Of a stretch of 64,000 bases of DNA, positions 43,101 through 50,571 are shown piece by piece. Origin of the DNA: Symbiodinium natans (Eukaryota > Sar > Dinophyceae > Suessiales > Symbiodiniaceae); contig CAJNDS010002601.1 in NCBI GenBank assembly GCA_905221605.1, forward strand, positions 315,001-379,000, written 5' to 3'. The position numbers were made by a program, and so were the translations under genes. Below the pieces are notes generated by a model. That model saw only the letters and a program-made list of their open reading frames with translations, did not search any database and was not told the origin of the DNA. The first letter of the stretch is position 1, and each line of letters opens with the position of its first letter.

Positions 43101-45329
43101 CTTAAACCCTAAACCTTAAACCCTAAACCCGAAATCCTAAAAACCAGCCAGGTCCAGCGATTCTTGTCACAGCCATTCTTTGCCCAGGGCTCAGTGGTCC
43201 GCAGTGTTCGGGCAGCGGCGAAGCCCCCAAAAACCCTGAATCCCCCAAAGCCCAAACCTTCAAACCCCAAGACTCTAAACCCTAAACTCTAAACCCGAAA
43301 CCGTAAGCCCTAAACCCTAAACCCGAACGCTCAACCGTCCTAGAAACCCCTAATTCGCTTTGTATGACTTGGGGCCGTGGCCAGTGCGTGATGCCGCCTT
43401 TGCCGAGGGCTTGGGGGTTTAAAGCCCAGGATGTTGTGTAGGCATTTATTCCCTTCAAGTCCTTGAGCCCTTAAACCCTGAAGCCTACACCTAAAAACCC
43501 TAAATCCTACAACCCTAAACCCTAAACCCCCTAAACCCAAATCCCTAAACCCAAAACTAAACCCTAAACCCTGAACCCTAAACCCCAAACCCCAAACCCT
43601 AAACCCTAAACCCCCCCCCCGTTACCGAAAGGTGGCCGAGATCTTCACGGGCACCCCCGGAGCCTTTGTGGATTTGGAGACCACCATCAACGACTTCGAG
43701 GAGGCCCCTGGGCCTTCTTTTGTGGGCCCCAAAGCCGTTGTGGGTTTAGGGTTTGGGGTTTGGGTTTAGGGTTTAGGGTTTAGGGTTTAGGGTTTAGGGT
43801 TTAGGGTTTAGGGTTTAGGGTTTAGGGTTTAGGGTTTAGGGTTTAGGGCTTAGGGCTTAGGGCTTAGGGCTTAGGGCTTAGGTTGGTGCAGGCTTATCAT
43901 CCTCCCCCAAGCATGTGGGCAATACAGCATGGTCGGCAGACTGGGAGGTCCTGCCCTTCAAAAAACAGCAATTTTTCTTCCTTCCTTGGGCAACATAGGG
44001 GACTAGTATTCTGTTTCATTGTTTTGTTTAGTGTTTTTTTTGTGTTTGGGGCGTGTGGTTCTTGAGCAAGTAAAATTAAGTAAATCTCCTGAAGCAAATA
44101 GTAAAAAGTAGTACCTTTCCTCAAGCACGAACCCCCTCAAAGCATGACTTCAACAAAAGTTCAAAGCCTGAAGTGTCCCAGGTCCTCTCCGGAAACTGCG
44201 ACGACATCCCGGAGGCACGCTTGCCCCAGCAACTGCACAGTGCAGGGTCTTCCGAGGTTTAGGGTTTAGGGTATAGGGTTTAGGGTTTAGGGTGTACAGA
44301 GGCCATGCCTCCTGAACCCTAAACCCAAACCCTCAAGAGCTGTGCTTTAGGCTTGTGTAGGGCCTCAGGTTTTTGGATTTAGGACTTGGGTTGGGATTTT
44401 CCCTTTATTCCCCTATTATCCCCTAAACCCTAAACCCTAAACCCTAGCAAGGACTGTTAGTATAAGGGTGAACATCCCAAGGCTTGGGTTTGGAGATGTG
44501 CATCTTAGAGGTTTTTTTAGTTCAGGGTTTACGGAGGCTTCGGGGGGAAAGCGGGGGAGTGGGGTGCAAGGGCTTCCCTAAACCCCAAAGCCCCTGGGGT
44601 TGAGGCAGTGGGGCCGAGCCATATCCTAAGAACCTCAAACCCTACAACCCTGAAACCCTAGAACCCTACAACCCTAAACCTCAAGGCCCTCAGCAACCTT
44701 GCAAGGCCGCATTTTACATGATCGGCGGCATGGCGGATGTGAAGGAGAAGGTGGGGAAACAAGCCCTGAGCCCTAAACCCTAAACCCTAAGCCCTAAAGT
44801 AGGGAAACAAACCCATAGCTGCCTGCCCCCGATGGTTTGCCTTGTAGGCCAGAAGCCCCAAGCAATGAAATTGTCAGGGCTTATGGCTTAGGGTTTAGGG
44901 TTTAGGGTTTAGGTGTCTAAGCGAAGCATGGACCCTTTGATTGTACAAGGCATTTACGGGTTCCCCAATTAGGGACCCATTTGAAGTCTTCAACTAACAT
45001 CCAGCTCTTGGTAGAAAGGTGGAGCCCGCTTGCCCTATTTGTGGTTCCAGGTTCGCTTATAAAGTAACCAACCCCCCCTTACTCATAACATGCTTGCTGG
45101 GCTACCCAGTGCGACACCCTAATCCCTGAGCTTACAGCTGAAGAAAATGCGCCCCAGGGCTTCTTAACCCTAAACCCCAAACCCTAATTCCTAAACCCTG
45201 AACCCAATCCCCCAAACCCTAAACCCCAAACCTCAAACCCTAAACCCCAAACCCTAAACCCTAAACTGGGCTTCAGCCCGAAGATCTGGGCAGGCTGCGA
45301 AGCTTGCCGCCGTGGCAGCTGGCAAGTGA
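28180..45329 (+). CDS. ATP2: Mitochondrial ATP synthase F1 subunit beta, complete, 29 exons
   Basis: This is the catalytic beta subunit of mitochondrial F1Fo ATP synthase, which makes ATP from ADP and phosphate on the matrix side of the inner membrane. I joined 29 exons (11-112 nt) by aligning each piece to the family and requiring reading-phase continuity. The sum is 1,524 nt, an exact multiple of three, giving 507 residues plus TGA. Order along the protein: an arginine/alanine-rich presequence (about residues 1-35), the beta-barrel domain, Walker A GGAGVGKT, the GERTREGND catalytic-glutamate segment, the MNEPPGAR segment, Walker B LLFVDN, the [11 protein letters not shown] adenine-side segment, DELSEED, and a short C-terminus ending in AAGK. 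No family-conserved block is missing. Introns are 108-1,491 nt and fill 91% of the locus. All 28 acceptors are AG|G; donors are 16 GC, 7 GT and 5 GA. Family assignment is near certain; single boundaries could slide by one base because intron and next exon both begin with G. Confidence 0.95.
28299..28410 (+). CDS. ATP2: ATP2 exon 2 (presequence and start of beta barrel)
   Basis: Encodes [19 protein letters not shown], which has the amphipathic Arg/Ala composition of a matrix-targeting peptide, then [12 protein letters not shown] leading into the conserved barrel. Acceptor GCAG|G, donor GCGCCTTGG. Confidence 0.85.
28582..28617 (+). CDS. ATP2: ATP2 exon 3
   Basis: [12 protein letters not shown], the first conserved block of F1 beta. 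Acceptor CTAG|G, donor GTGCCTTGG. Confidence 0.93.
28735..28824 (+). CDS. ATP2: ATP2 exon 4
   Basis: [12 protein letters not shown] followed by [15 protein letters not shown], family-typical. The donor is GCGCCTTGG; reading on through it would break the frame into exon 5. Confidence 0.95.
29146..29250. mobile_element. MITE-like family B, full copy in ATP2 intron 4
   Basis: TACTTGGAGGTTC at the left and CACCTCCAAGTA at the right. TA at both outer ends suggests a TA target site, as in Tc1/mariner-derived MITEs (inference). Confidence 0.85.
29289..29366 (+). CDS. ATP2: ATP2 exon 5
   Basis: [16 protein letters not shown] to GAPIT. The acceptor CCCTAG|G lies at the edge of a CCCTAAA stretch; donor GCGCCTCGG. 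Confidence 0.95.
29742..29827 (+). CDS. ATP2: ATP2 exon 6
   Basis: [18 protein letters not shown] to GPIDTK plus two bases of the next Lys codon. Donor GC at 29828. Confidence 0.95.
30561..30578 (+). CDS. ATP2: ATP2 exon 7 (18-nt microexon)
   Basis: Eighteen bases completing Lys and encoding F-Y-A-I-H plus part of Arg. Without it the segment between DTKK and PTPIFTEM is six residues short against other F1 betas; with it the length matches. Acceptor CAAG|G, donor GC. Confidence 0.85.
30998..31069 (+). CDS. ATP2: ATP2 exon 8
   Basis: [18 protein letters not shown] then IKVVD plus two bases of Leu. Acceptor TTTCAG|G, donor GCACCTGGG. Confidence 0.93.
31647..31762. mobile_element. MITE-like family B, full copy in ATP2 intron 8
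   Basis: TACTTGGGAGGTTCATGGTA and its inverse TACCCATGAACCTCCAAGTA. Confidence 0.87.
32115..32228. mobile_element. MITE-like family C, full copy in ATP2 intron 8
   Basis: CTATTTGCTTCTAAGAACCA at the left, GGGCTCTTTAGCAAATAGTAG at the right, ATAGGGCAGTATA inside. Confidence 0.8.
32430..32522. mobile_element. MITE-like family A, full copy in ATP2 intron 8
   Basis: Inverted ends GGGATGTTCCC and GGGGGAACATGCC. It ends 38 bp before exon 9. Confidence 0.85.
32561..32583 (+). CDS. ATP2: ATP2 exon 9 (23-nt microexon)
   Basis: Completes Leu and encodes LAPYAKG, an invariant F1 beta segment, ending one base into the next Gly codon. It sits alone between a 1,491-nt and a 291-nt intron. Donor is GA (GAGTCG). 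Confidence 0.92.
32875..32915 (+). CDS. ATP2: ATP2 exon 10 (Walker A P-loop)
   Basis: [13 protein letters not shown], the phosphate-binding P-loop. The exon is only 41 nt; donor GT. Confidence 0.95.
33104..33141 (+). CDS. ATP2: ATP2 exon 11
   Basis: [12 protein letters not shown], the helix after the P-loop, plus two bases of Lys. Acceptor CCCTAG|G, donor GC. Confidence 0.94.
33483..33514 (+). CDS. ATP2: ATP2 exon 12
   Basis: [10 protein letters not shown] with split codons at both ends. Donor GCGCGGGCC. Confidence 0.94.
33857..33917 (+). CDS. ATP2: ATP2 exon 13 (catalytic glutamate)
   Basis: [19 protein letters not shown]. The first Glu (of GERTREGND) is the residue that activates the attacking water in F1. 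Donor is GA (GAGCCC). Confidence 0.95.
33988..34128. mobile_element. MITE-like family E, full copy in ATP2 intron 13
   Basis: TCTAAGAATATTCAACATAC at the left; right end GGTGAATGCTTCTTAGAG. Core holds GGGGTATGG on both sides. Confidence 0.75.
34430..34770 (+). repeat. Compound variant array (CCCCAAAAACCCTAAA and CCCCCAAAACCCTAAA)
   Basis: A 15-16-bp higher-order unit made of two variant telomere-like halves, repeated about 20 times, with CCCCACACC interruptions. Confidence 0.85.
34975..35085 (+). repeat. Variant array GGGCTTA
   Basis: About 14 units of TTAGGGC, homogeneous over 100 bp, inside ATP2 intron 13. Confidence 0.85.
35165..35189 (+). CDS. ATP2: ATP2 exon 14 (25-nt microexon)
   Basis: KDKAPGSK with a split first codon. 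It fills the small variable insert before the ALVYGQ block with near-normal length. Donor GT. Confidence 0.8.
35753..35857 (+). CDS. ATP2: ATP2 exon 15
   Basis: [20 protein letters not shown] to YFRDEEGQ. Ending at the GA donor GACGCG avoids a duplicated Asp when joined to exon 16; ending three bases later would insert one extra Asp. Confidence 0.95.
36262..36315 (+). CDS. ATP2: ATP2 exon 16 (Walker B)
   Basis: [18 protein letters not shown], with the Walker B aspartate. Donor GCACGC. Confidence 0.95.
37399..37553. mobile_element. MITE-like family C copy with internal AT repeat
   Basis: ACTACTAATTGCGTAAGATC at the left and TTCTTAAGGAAATAGTAG at the right. AATC and TA microsatellites expand its middle, and a half copy of the right end follows at 37578-37608. 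Confidence 0.7.
37675..37752 (+). CDS. ATP2: ATP2 exon 17
   Basis: [20 protein letters not shown] then DLASLQ. Donor GA (GAGAGC). Confidence 0.95.
38728..38772 (+). CDS. ATP2: ATP2 exon 18
   Basis: [15 protein letters not shown]. Donor GCCGCG. Confidence 0.95.
39198..39239 (+). CDS. ATP2: ATP2 exon 19
   Basis: [14 protein letters not shown]. Acceptor CCCTAG|G, donor GC. Confidence 0.95.
39268..39430 (+). repeat. Variant array TTTTAGGGG / TCTTAGGGG (9 bp)
   Basis: About 16 nine-base units in ATP2 intron 19, with a block of four TCTTAGGGG inside. Confidence 0.88.
39902..39934 (+). CDS. ATP2: ATP2 exon 20
   Basis: [11 protein letters not shown], 33 nt. Donor GCGGCG. Confidence 0.95.
40462..40523 (+). 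CDS. ATP2: ATP2 exon 21 (adenine-side tyrosine)
   Basis: [20 protein letters not shown]; the IYP tyrosine packs against the nucleotide base in F1 structures. Donor GTAGGA. Confidence 0.95.
40752..40862. mobile_element. MITE-like family D in ATP2 intron 21
   Basis: CTAGGATGCCCAGTAGTACC at the left and CTGGGCAACCTAG at the right, with paired AAAGGGCACCC inside. Confidence 0.7.
41168..41202 (+). CDS. ATP2: ATP2 exon 22
   Basis: [11 protein letters not shown] with split codons. The join to exon 23 gives VGQRHYDIA, the normal length. Confidence 0.92.
41843..41901 (+). CDS. ATP2: ATP2 exon 23
   Basis: [19 protein letters not shown]. Donor GA (GAGACG). Confidence 0.94.
42355..42426 (+). CDS. ATP2: ATP2 exon 24 (DELSEED)
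   Basis: [16 protein letters not shown] then [15 protein letters not shown] is the loop that contacts the rotating gamma subunit. Acceptor ACAG|G, donor GT. The first 16 bases and the preceding CAG recur, with one mismatch, about 126 bp upstream. Confidence 0.95.
42925..43022. mobile_element. MITE-like family F in ATP2 intron 24
   Basis: CTCAACTAGGGCCCCTTC at the left, CCGAGTTAGAGAACTCAG at the right; shared core GGCACCCTSTAAA. Confidence 0.75.
43152..43181 (+). CDS. ATP2: ATP2 exon 25
   Basis: [11 protein letters not shown] end it at the GC donor GCCCAG; ending two codons later (Ala-Gln) would need a GG donor. Confidence 0.88.
43632..43703 (+). CDS. ATP2: ATP2 exon 26
   Basis: [16 protein letters not shown] to INDFEE. 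Donor GCCCCTGGG. Confidence 0.94.
44182..44214 (+). CDS. ATP2: ATP2 exon 27
   Basis: [11 protein letters not shown], aligning with the family's ILxGxYDxLPE. Donor GCACGC. Confidence 0.92.
44393..44478. mobile_element. MITE-like family A copy interrupted by CCCTAAA repeats
   Basis: The outer arms (GGGATTTTCCCTTTAT and AGTATAAGGGTGAACATCCC) and short core pieces are present, but the middle is three CCCTAAA units (about 44422-44447). Lies in ATP2 intron 27. Confidence 0.65.
44706..44750 (+). CDS. ATP2: ATP2 exon 28
   Basis: [15 protein letters not shown]. Donor GTGGGG. Confidence 0.94.
45014..45107. mobile_element. MITE-like family D in ATP2 intron 28
   Basis: Shares GGTTCGCTTATAAAGTAACC and the GCTGGGCTACCCA end with other copies; G-rich arm diverged. 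Confidence 0.6.
45294..45329 (+). CDS. ATP2: ATP2 exon 29 (C-terminus and stop)
   Basis: [11 protein letters not shown] then TGA, following GGMADVKEK as the usual short alanine-rich tail. Acceptor GGCAG|G. Confidence 0.9.
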   Translation, partial: AAKLAAVAAGK

Positions 45330-45738
45330 GTCGGCAAGTCAAGCTCGATGTCGCATCGATGAGTAGGGACTGAAGAGCATACTCTCAGCATGGGCTCAGA
45401 TGCACCACGTCAGCAGAGTAAGCTACATGATTCTCCCAGGTTCCCCTTCGCCTATCCGAGTATTAAAGGAAGCTCGCCGCCATGTTTTGGATTTCGAAAA
45501 GGTGCCGCTCCAGTCTGTGCAGGTCGAAAGAGCTCCAAAGCCCAAAACATAGGGTTTCGAGGTAAGCCGGTCAACCCAAGCCCTGATAACTCCACCTCAT
45601 ACTGAAACCCAAAAGTGCCTGCAAGGCCCTAGCTGTCCAAAAAACTGGACGAAGCAAGTTCCGTCCACGTGGTTTAGGGTTCAAAGGGGTTTAGGGTTCA
45701 GGGTTTGGGGTTCAAAGGGTATAGGTTTGCTCAACAAG

Positions 45739-45776
45739 CAGCCTCAAGCAGCTCCAGCACATGGGCACCATCACGG
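45739..45776 (+). CDS. Possible exon downstream of ATP2: SLKQLQHMGTITG
   Basis: Open island ending at a GT donor (GTAGAG), but its acceptor is AG|C and no partner exon is visible before the repeat block. Could be chance. Confidence 0.18.
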
Positions 45777-45949
45777 GTAGAGGTGTGCATACATGCGGAG
45801 ACATCAACCATGAACCCTACACCCTAAACCCTAAACAGGGGACCCCTATGCGTGCTGAAGCGTAAGCTCCGGCCGTGGGATCTCTAAAGCACATGCCCCT
45901 CCCCTCTTGTTTTCGAGGCCTCCATCCTAGACCCCTGAAGTGCCATTGT

Positions 45950-46068
45950 ACTACTATTTGCTTGAGGACCCCCGAAAATAAAAGTAACAATCACGATATT
46001 GCCCTTATAAGCAAGAATCTGTTTCTTGTTTCTTTATTATTATTATTGTTTTTATTATTTTTTTTTTT
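45950..46068. mobile_element. MITE-like family C, left part only
   Basis: CTACTATTTGCTTGAGGACC and ATATTGCCCTTATAAG are present; the right arm is replaced by T and G runs at the edge of the repeat block. Confidence 0.6.
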
Positions 46069-46871
46069 TTTTTTTAGGGGGGGGGGGGGGTGTGCAGCTT
46101 AAATAGGGTCTATTTGGAAGCTGAGACTCGTGTTTTGAAGAGGAAATCAGGCCCCAAAACGTATACTTATTTACAAGAGACAACTTCCAAATAGACCCTA
46201 TTTTAGGTTCTGTAGGGTTGCCAAGACAGAATTTAATTCAATTAATTCAATTAATTCATTTATTTACACTTGGGGAGGTTGAATTAATTGAATTAATTGA
46301 ATAAATTCAATTAATTCACCCTCCCTTTTGGAATTAATTGAATTAAATGAATTAATGGAATTAATTGAATTAATGGAATTAATTGAATTAATTGAATTAA
46401 TTCAATTAATTCCAAATGAGGGGTGAATTAGTTGAATTAATTCAATTAATTCAGTTAATTCAATTAATTCAATTAATTCAATTAATTCAATTAATTCAAT
46501 TAATTCAATTAATTCCAAATGGGGGGGTGGGGGGCTCGGGGCTGGGGGCGGGGGGGGCGGGGGGGCACCATTTGGAAATAATTGAATTAATTGAATTAAT
46601 TCACCCCCCCCCCCTTTTGGAATTAATTGAATTAAATGAATTGATGGAATTAATTGAATTAATGGAATTAATTGAATTAATTCAATTAATTCAATTAATT
46701 CCAAATGGGGGGTGAATTAATTGAATTAATTAAATTAATTCAATTAATTCAATTAATTCAATTAATTCAATTAATTCAATTAATTCAATTAATTCAATTA
46801 ATTCAATTAATTCAATTAATTCAATTAATTCAATTAGTTCAATTAATTCCAAATGGGGGGGGGCACCATTC

Positions 46872-47155
46872 CGGGCTCGTAAATTAGTATTGCGGGGAGG
46901 CCCGGGCTCGTGATTTAGTATTGGGGGGAGGCCCGGGCTCGTGATTTAGTATTGGGGGGAGGCCCGGCCTCGTAATTTGGAGGCCGGGCTCGTGATTTAG
47001 CCCGGGCTCGTGATTTAGTATTGGGGGGAGGCCCGGGCTCGTGATTTAGTATTGCGGGAAGGCCCGGGCTCGTAATTTAGTATTGGGGGGAGGCCCGGGC
47101 TCGTGATTTAGTATTGGGGGGAGGCCCGGGCTCGTGGTTTAGTATTGGGGGGAGG
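46872..47155 (+). repeat. 31-bp array, CCCGGGCTCGTGATTTAGTATTGGGGGGAGG type, left copy
   Basis: About nine units, some shortened, each with a CCCGGG core. The same array lies inverted at 49285-49620. Confidence 0.92.
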
Positions 47156-47784
47156 AGGATTCCCCAGCCCCCACCCCCCATTTGGAAATAAATGAATTAA
47201 TTGAATTAATTGAAATAATTGAATTAATTCAATTAATTCAATTAATTCATTTATTTCCACAGGGGAGGTGGAATTAATTGAATTAATTGAATTAATTGAA
47301 TTAATTGAATTAATTGAATTAATTGAATTAATTGAACCCCCCCTTTGGAAATAAATGAATTAATTGAATTAATTGAATTAATTGAATTAATTTGAATTAA
47401 TTGGAATTAATTCAATTAATTCAATTAATTCCACCTCCCCTTTGGAAATAAATGAATTAATTGAATTAATTGAATTAGTTGAATTATTTCGATTAATTCA
47501 ATTAATTCAATTAATTCAATTAATTCATTTATTTCCAAATGGGGGGGATTCCCCAGCCCCCACCCCTCCCCCCCCTTTGGAAATAAATGAATTAACTGAA
47601 TTAATTGAATTAATTAAATTAATTCAATTAATTCAATTAATTCAATTAATTCATTTATTTCCAAAGGGGGGGTGGAATTAATTGAATTAATTTAATTAAT
47701 TCAATTAATTCAATTAATTCAATTAATTCAATTAATTCATTTATTTCCAAATGGGGGGGATTCCCCAGACCCCCCCCCCCCAGC

Positions 47785-48495
47785 TCGATTTGGCCAAATT
47801 TTGCCCGGAGGCTGCCCGGCAAAATTTGGCCAAATCGAGCCGCGCCTTTCTGGAGGCCCGAAATTATTTAAACTATCGCGGCTCGATTTGGCCAAATTTT
47901 GCCGGGAAGTCTGCGGGCAAAATTTGGCCAAATCGAGCCACGCATTTCTCATCGCATACGAAGGGCAGCCCGATTTGGCCAAATTTTGCCCGGAAGCTGC
48001 CCGGCAAAATTTGGCCAAATCGAGCCGCGATAGTTCAAAAATTTCGGGCCTTCAGAAAGGCGCGGCTCGATTTGGCCAAATTTTGCCCGGAGGCTGCCCG
48101 GCAAAATTTGGCCAAATCGAGCCGCGCATTTCTCATCGCGTTCGACGAGCAGCCCGATTTGGCCAAATTTTGCCCGCAGACTGCCCGGCAAAATCTGGCC
48201 AAATCGAGCCGCGCCTTTCTGGAGGCCCGAATTTATTTAAACTATCGCGGCTCGGTTTGGCCAAATTTTGCCGGGAAGTCTGCGGGCAAAATTTGGCCAA
48301 ATCGGGCTGCTCGTCGTACGCGCTGAGAAATGCGCGGCTCGATTTGGCCAAATTTTGCCGGGCAGCCTCCGGGCAAAATTTGGCCAAATCGAGCCGCGCA
48401 TTTCTCATGGCATACGAAGAGCAGCCCGATTTGGCCAAATTTTGCCCGCAGGCTGCCCGTCAAAATTTGGCCAAATCGAGCCGCGATAGTTTAAA
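47785..48495. repeat. Array of ~60-bp palindromes, CGATTTGGCCAAATTTTGCC type
   Basis: Ten near-perfect palindromes: an arm CTCGATTTGGCCAAATTTTG, a short GC centre, and the inverse arm. Spacers of 25-40 bp come in two kinds (CATTTCTCATCGCATACGA and TATTTAAACTATCGCG) in both orientations. All six frames are open because of this symmetry; no protein is supported. Confidence 0.92.
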
Positions 48496-49284
48496 TAATT
48501 TCGTTCAATTAGTTCATTCATTTCCAAATGGGGGGGATTCCCCAGCCCCCACCCCCCCCCTTTGGAAATAAATGAATTAATTGAAGTAATTGAATTAATT
48601 GAATTAATTGAATTAATTGAATTAATTCAATTAATTCAATTAATTCATTTATTTCCAAAGGGGGGGGGGTGGAATTAATTGAATTAATTGAATTAATTGA
48701 AATTAATTGAATTAATTGAATTGATTCAATTAATTCAATTAATTCAATTAATTCAATTAATTCAATTAATTCAATTAATTCAATTAATTCAATTAATTCA
48801 ATTAATTCAATTATTTCCAAATGGGGGGATTCCCCAGCCCCCACCCCTCCCCCCCCTTTGGAAATAAGTGAATTAATTGAATTAATTGAAATAATTGAAT
48901 TAATTCAACTAATTCAATTAATTCCACCTCCCCTTTGGAAATAAATGAATTAATTGAATTAATTGAAATTCAATTCATTCAATTCATTCAATTAATTCAA
49001 TTAATTCAATTAATTCAATTAATTCAATTAATTCAATTAATTCAATTAATTCATTTATTTCCAAAGGGGGGGGGGTGGGGGCTGGGGAATCCCCCCCATT
49101 TGGAAATAAATGAATTACTTGAATTAATTGAAATAATTGAATTAATTTAAAATTAATTCAATTAAACTCCACCTCCCCTTTGGAAATAAATCAATTAATT
49201 GAATTAATTAATTAATTCAATTATTTCAATTAATTCAATTAATTCATTTATTTCCAAATGGGGGGTGGGGGCTGGGGCATCCTC

Positions 49285-49620
49285 CTCCCCCCAATACTAA
49301 ACCACGAGCCCGGGCCTCCCCCCAATACTAAATCACGAGCCCGGGCCTCCGGGCCTTCCCGCAATACTAAATCACGAGCCCGGGCCTCCCCCCAATACTA
49401 AATCACGAGCCCGGGCTAAATCACGAGCCCGGGCCTCCAAATTACGAGGCCGGGCCTCCCCCCAATACTAAATCACGAGCCCGGGCCTCCCCCCAATACT
49501 AAATCACGAGCCCGGGCCTCCCGCAATACTAAATCACGGGCCGGGCCTCCCCCCAATACTAATTTACGAGCCCGGGCCTCCTCCCAATACTAAATCACGA
49601 GCCCTCCTCCCCCCAATACT
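49285..49620 (-). repeat. 31-bp array, inverted right copy
   Basis: About eleven units in the opposite orientation. A shortened unit (CCCGGGCTAAATCACGAGCC) occurs in mirror position in both arrays, showing that one arose by inverted duplication of the other. Confidence 0.92.
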
Positions 49621-50345
49621 AGGGCACAGTTTTTGCTCCAAAAGTGACATCGCAAGCCCTGGTCCCTAAGATTTTGAGCTCATTTCTTGCCCCAAAGAGT
49701 AACATCGCAAGCCCTGGTCCCTAAGATTTTGGGCTCATTTCTTGCCCCAAAGAGTAACATCGCAAGCCCTGGTCCCTATTATTTGGGGCCCCGTTTTTGC
49801 TCCAAAGAGTCAAATCGCAAGCCCTGGTCCCTAAGATTTTGGACTCAGTTTTTTGCTCCAAAGCAAGCCCTGGCCCTTAAGATTTTGGGCTCATTTCTTG
49901 CTCCGAAGAGTCAAATCGCAAGCCCTGGTCCCGAAGATTTCGGGTTCAATTTTTGCTCCACAGAGTCAAACCGCAAGCCCTGGTCCCTAAGATTTGGGGC
50001 ACAGTTTTTGCTCCAAAGGGTCAAATCGCAAGCCCTGCTCCCTAAGATTTTGGGCTCATTTCTTGCCCAAAAGAGTGACATCGCAAGCCCTGGTCCCTAA
50101 TATCTTGTTGCTCCAAAGAGTGACATCGCAAGCCCTGGTCCCTAAGATTTTGGGCCCAGTTTTTGGTTCAAAGCGTCAAATCGCAAGCCCTGGTCCCTAA
50201 GATTTTGGGTTCAATCTTTGCTCCAAAGAGTAACATCGCAAGCCCTGGTCCCTAAGATTTGGGGCCCAGTTTTTGCTCCGAAGAGTCAAATCGCAAGCCC
50301 TGGTCCCTAAGATTTTGGGTTCAATTTTTGCTCCAAAGAGTGACC
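49621..50345 (+). repeat. ~55-bp tandem array, first block
   Basis: Unit: TTTTTGCTCCAAAGAGTSAM, ATCGCAAGCCCTGGTCCCTA, AGATTTTGGG. About 13 units with small deletions. Confidence 0.93.
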
Positions 50346-50571
50346 ACAGTCGGCCCTGTGCCCTGTCTTGGGGGGGTTTAGGGTCCCCCAGACCCATACG
50401 CCCCTTTAGAAACAAAGAGGGCAACCCTTTTCCTGGGTTTTGGAGTACTGTACTTTAATACTTTTTTTGGGTCTGAGTTCCTATTATAGCTACTTATACC
50501 TAAAAGGTATATACTTTTTTTCCAGGGTCTACTCCAAAGGTAGGTTTCTCATTCCTAGGCTACTCTTGTGC

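Larger units (their letters stand above)
45330..46096 (+). other. 3' flank of ATP2
   Basis: Holds the ATP2 3' UTR (end not definable by eye), weak TTTAGGG and CCCTAAA pieces, a family C element from 45950, and T-rich then G-rich runs just before the repeat block. A 71-codon open frame at 45390-45605 has no recognisable features. Confidence 0.5.
46220..49260. repeat. 9-bp AT-rich arrays (AATTAATTC / GAATTAATT) in mirrored modules
   Basis: Each module runs C-rich spacer, TTTGGAAATAAATGAATTAA, GAATTAATT units, then AATTAATTC units, TTAATTCATTTATTTCCAAA and a G-rich spacer. Each is therefore a hairpin; spacers such as GGGGATTCCCCAGCCCCCAC separate them. Frames reading ELI or LIQ repeats are a by-product of the 9-base period. 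Confidence 0.93.

Noticed and set aside
47751-48571. Frames of 191 and 256 codons (LAKFCPEAARQNLAKSS...), the longest in the window
   Set aside because: They come from the palindrome array, are open on both strands with the same sequence because of the symmetry, and have no codon signal beyond the repeat.
46402-49150. Frames reading ELIELI or LIQLIQ (60-108 codons) as leucine-rich proteins
   Set aside because: They are direct translations of the 9-bp AATTAATTC array; any frame is open and both strands give the same kind of peptide.
46872-49620. CRISPR array (31-bp direct repeats)
   Set aside because: Units are contiguous without unique spacers, the context is eukaryotic and no cas gene exists.
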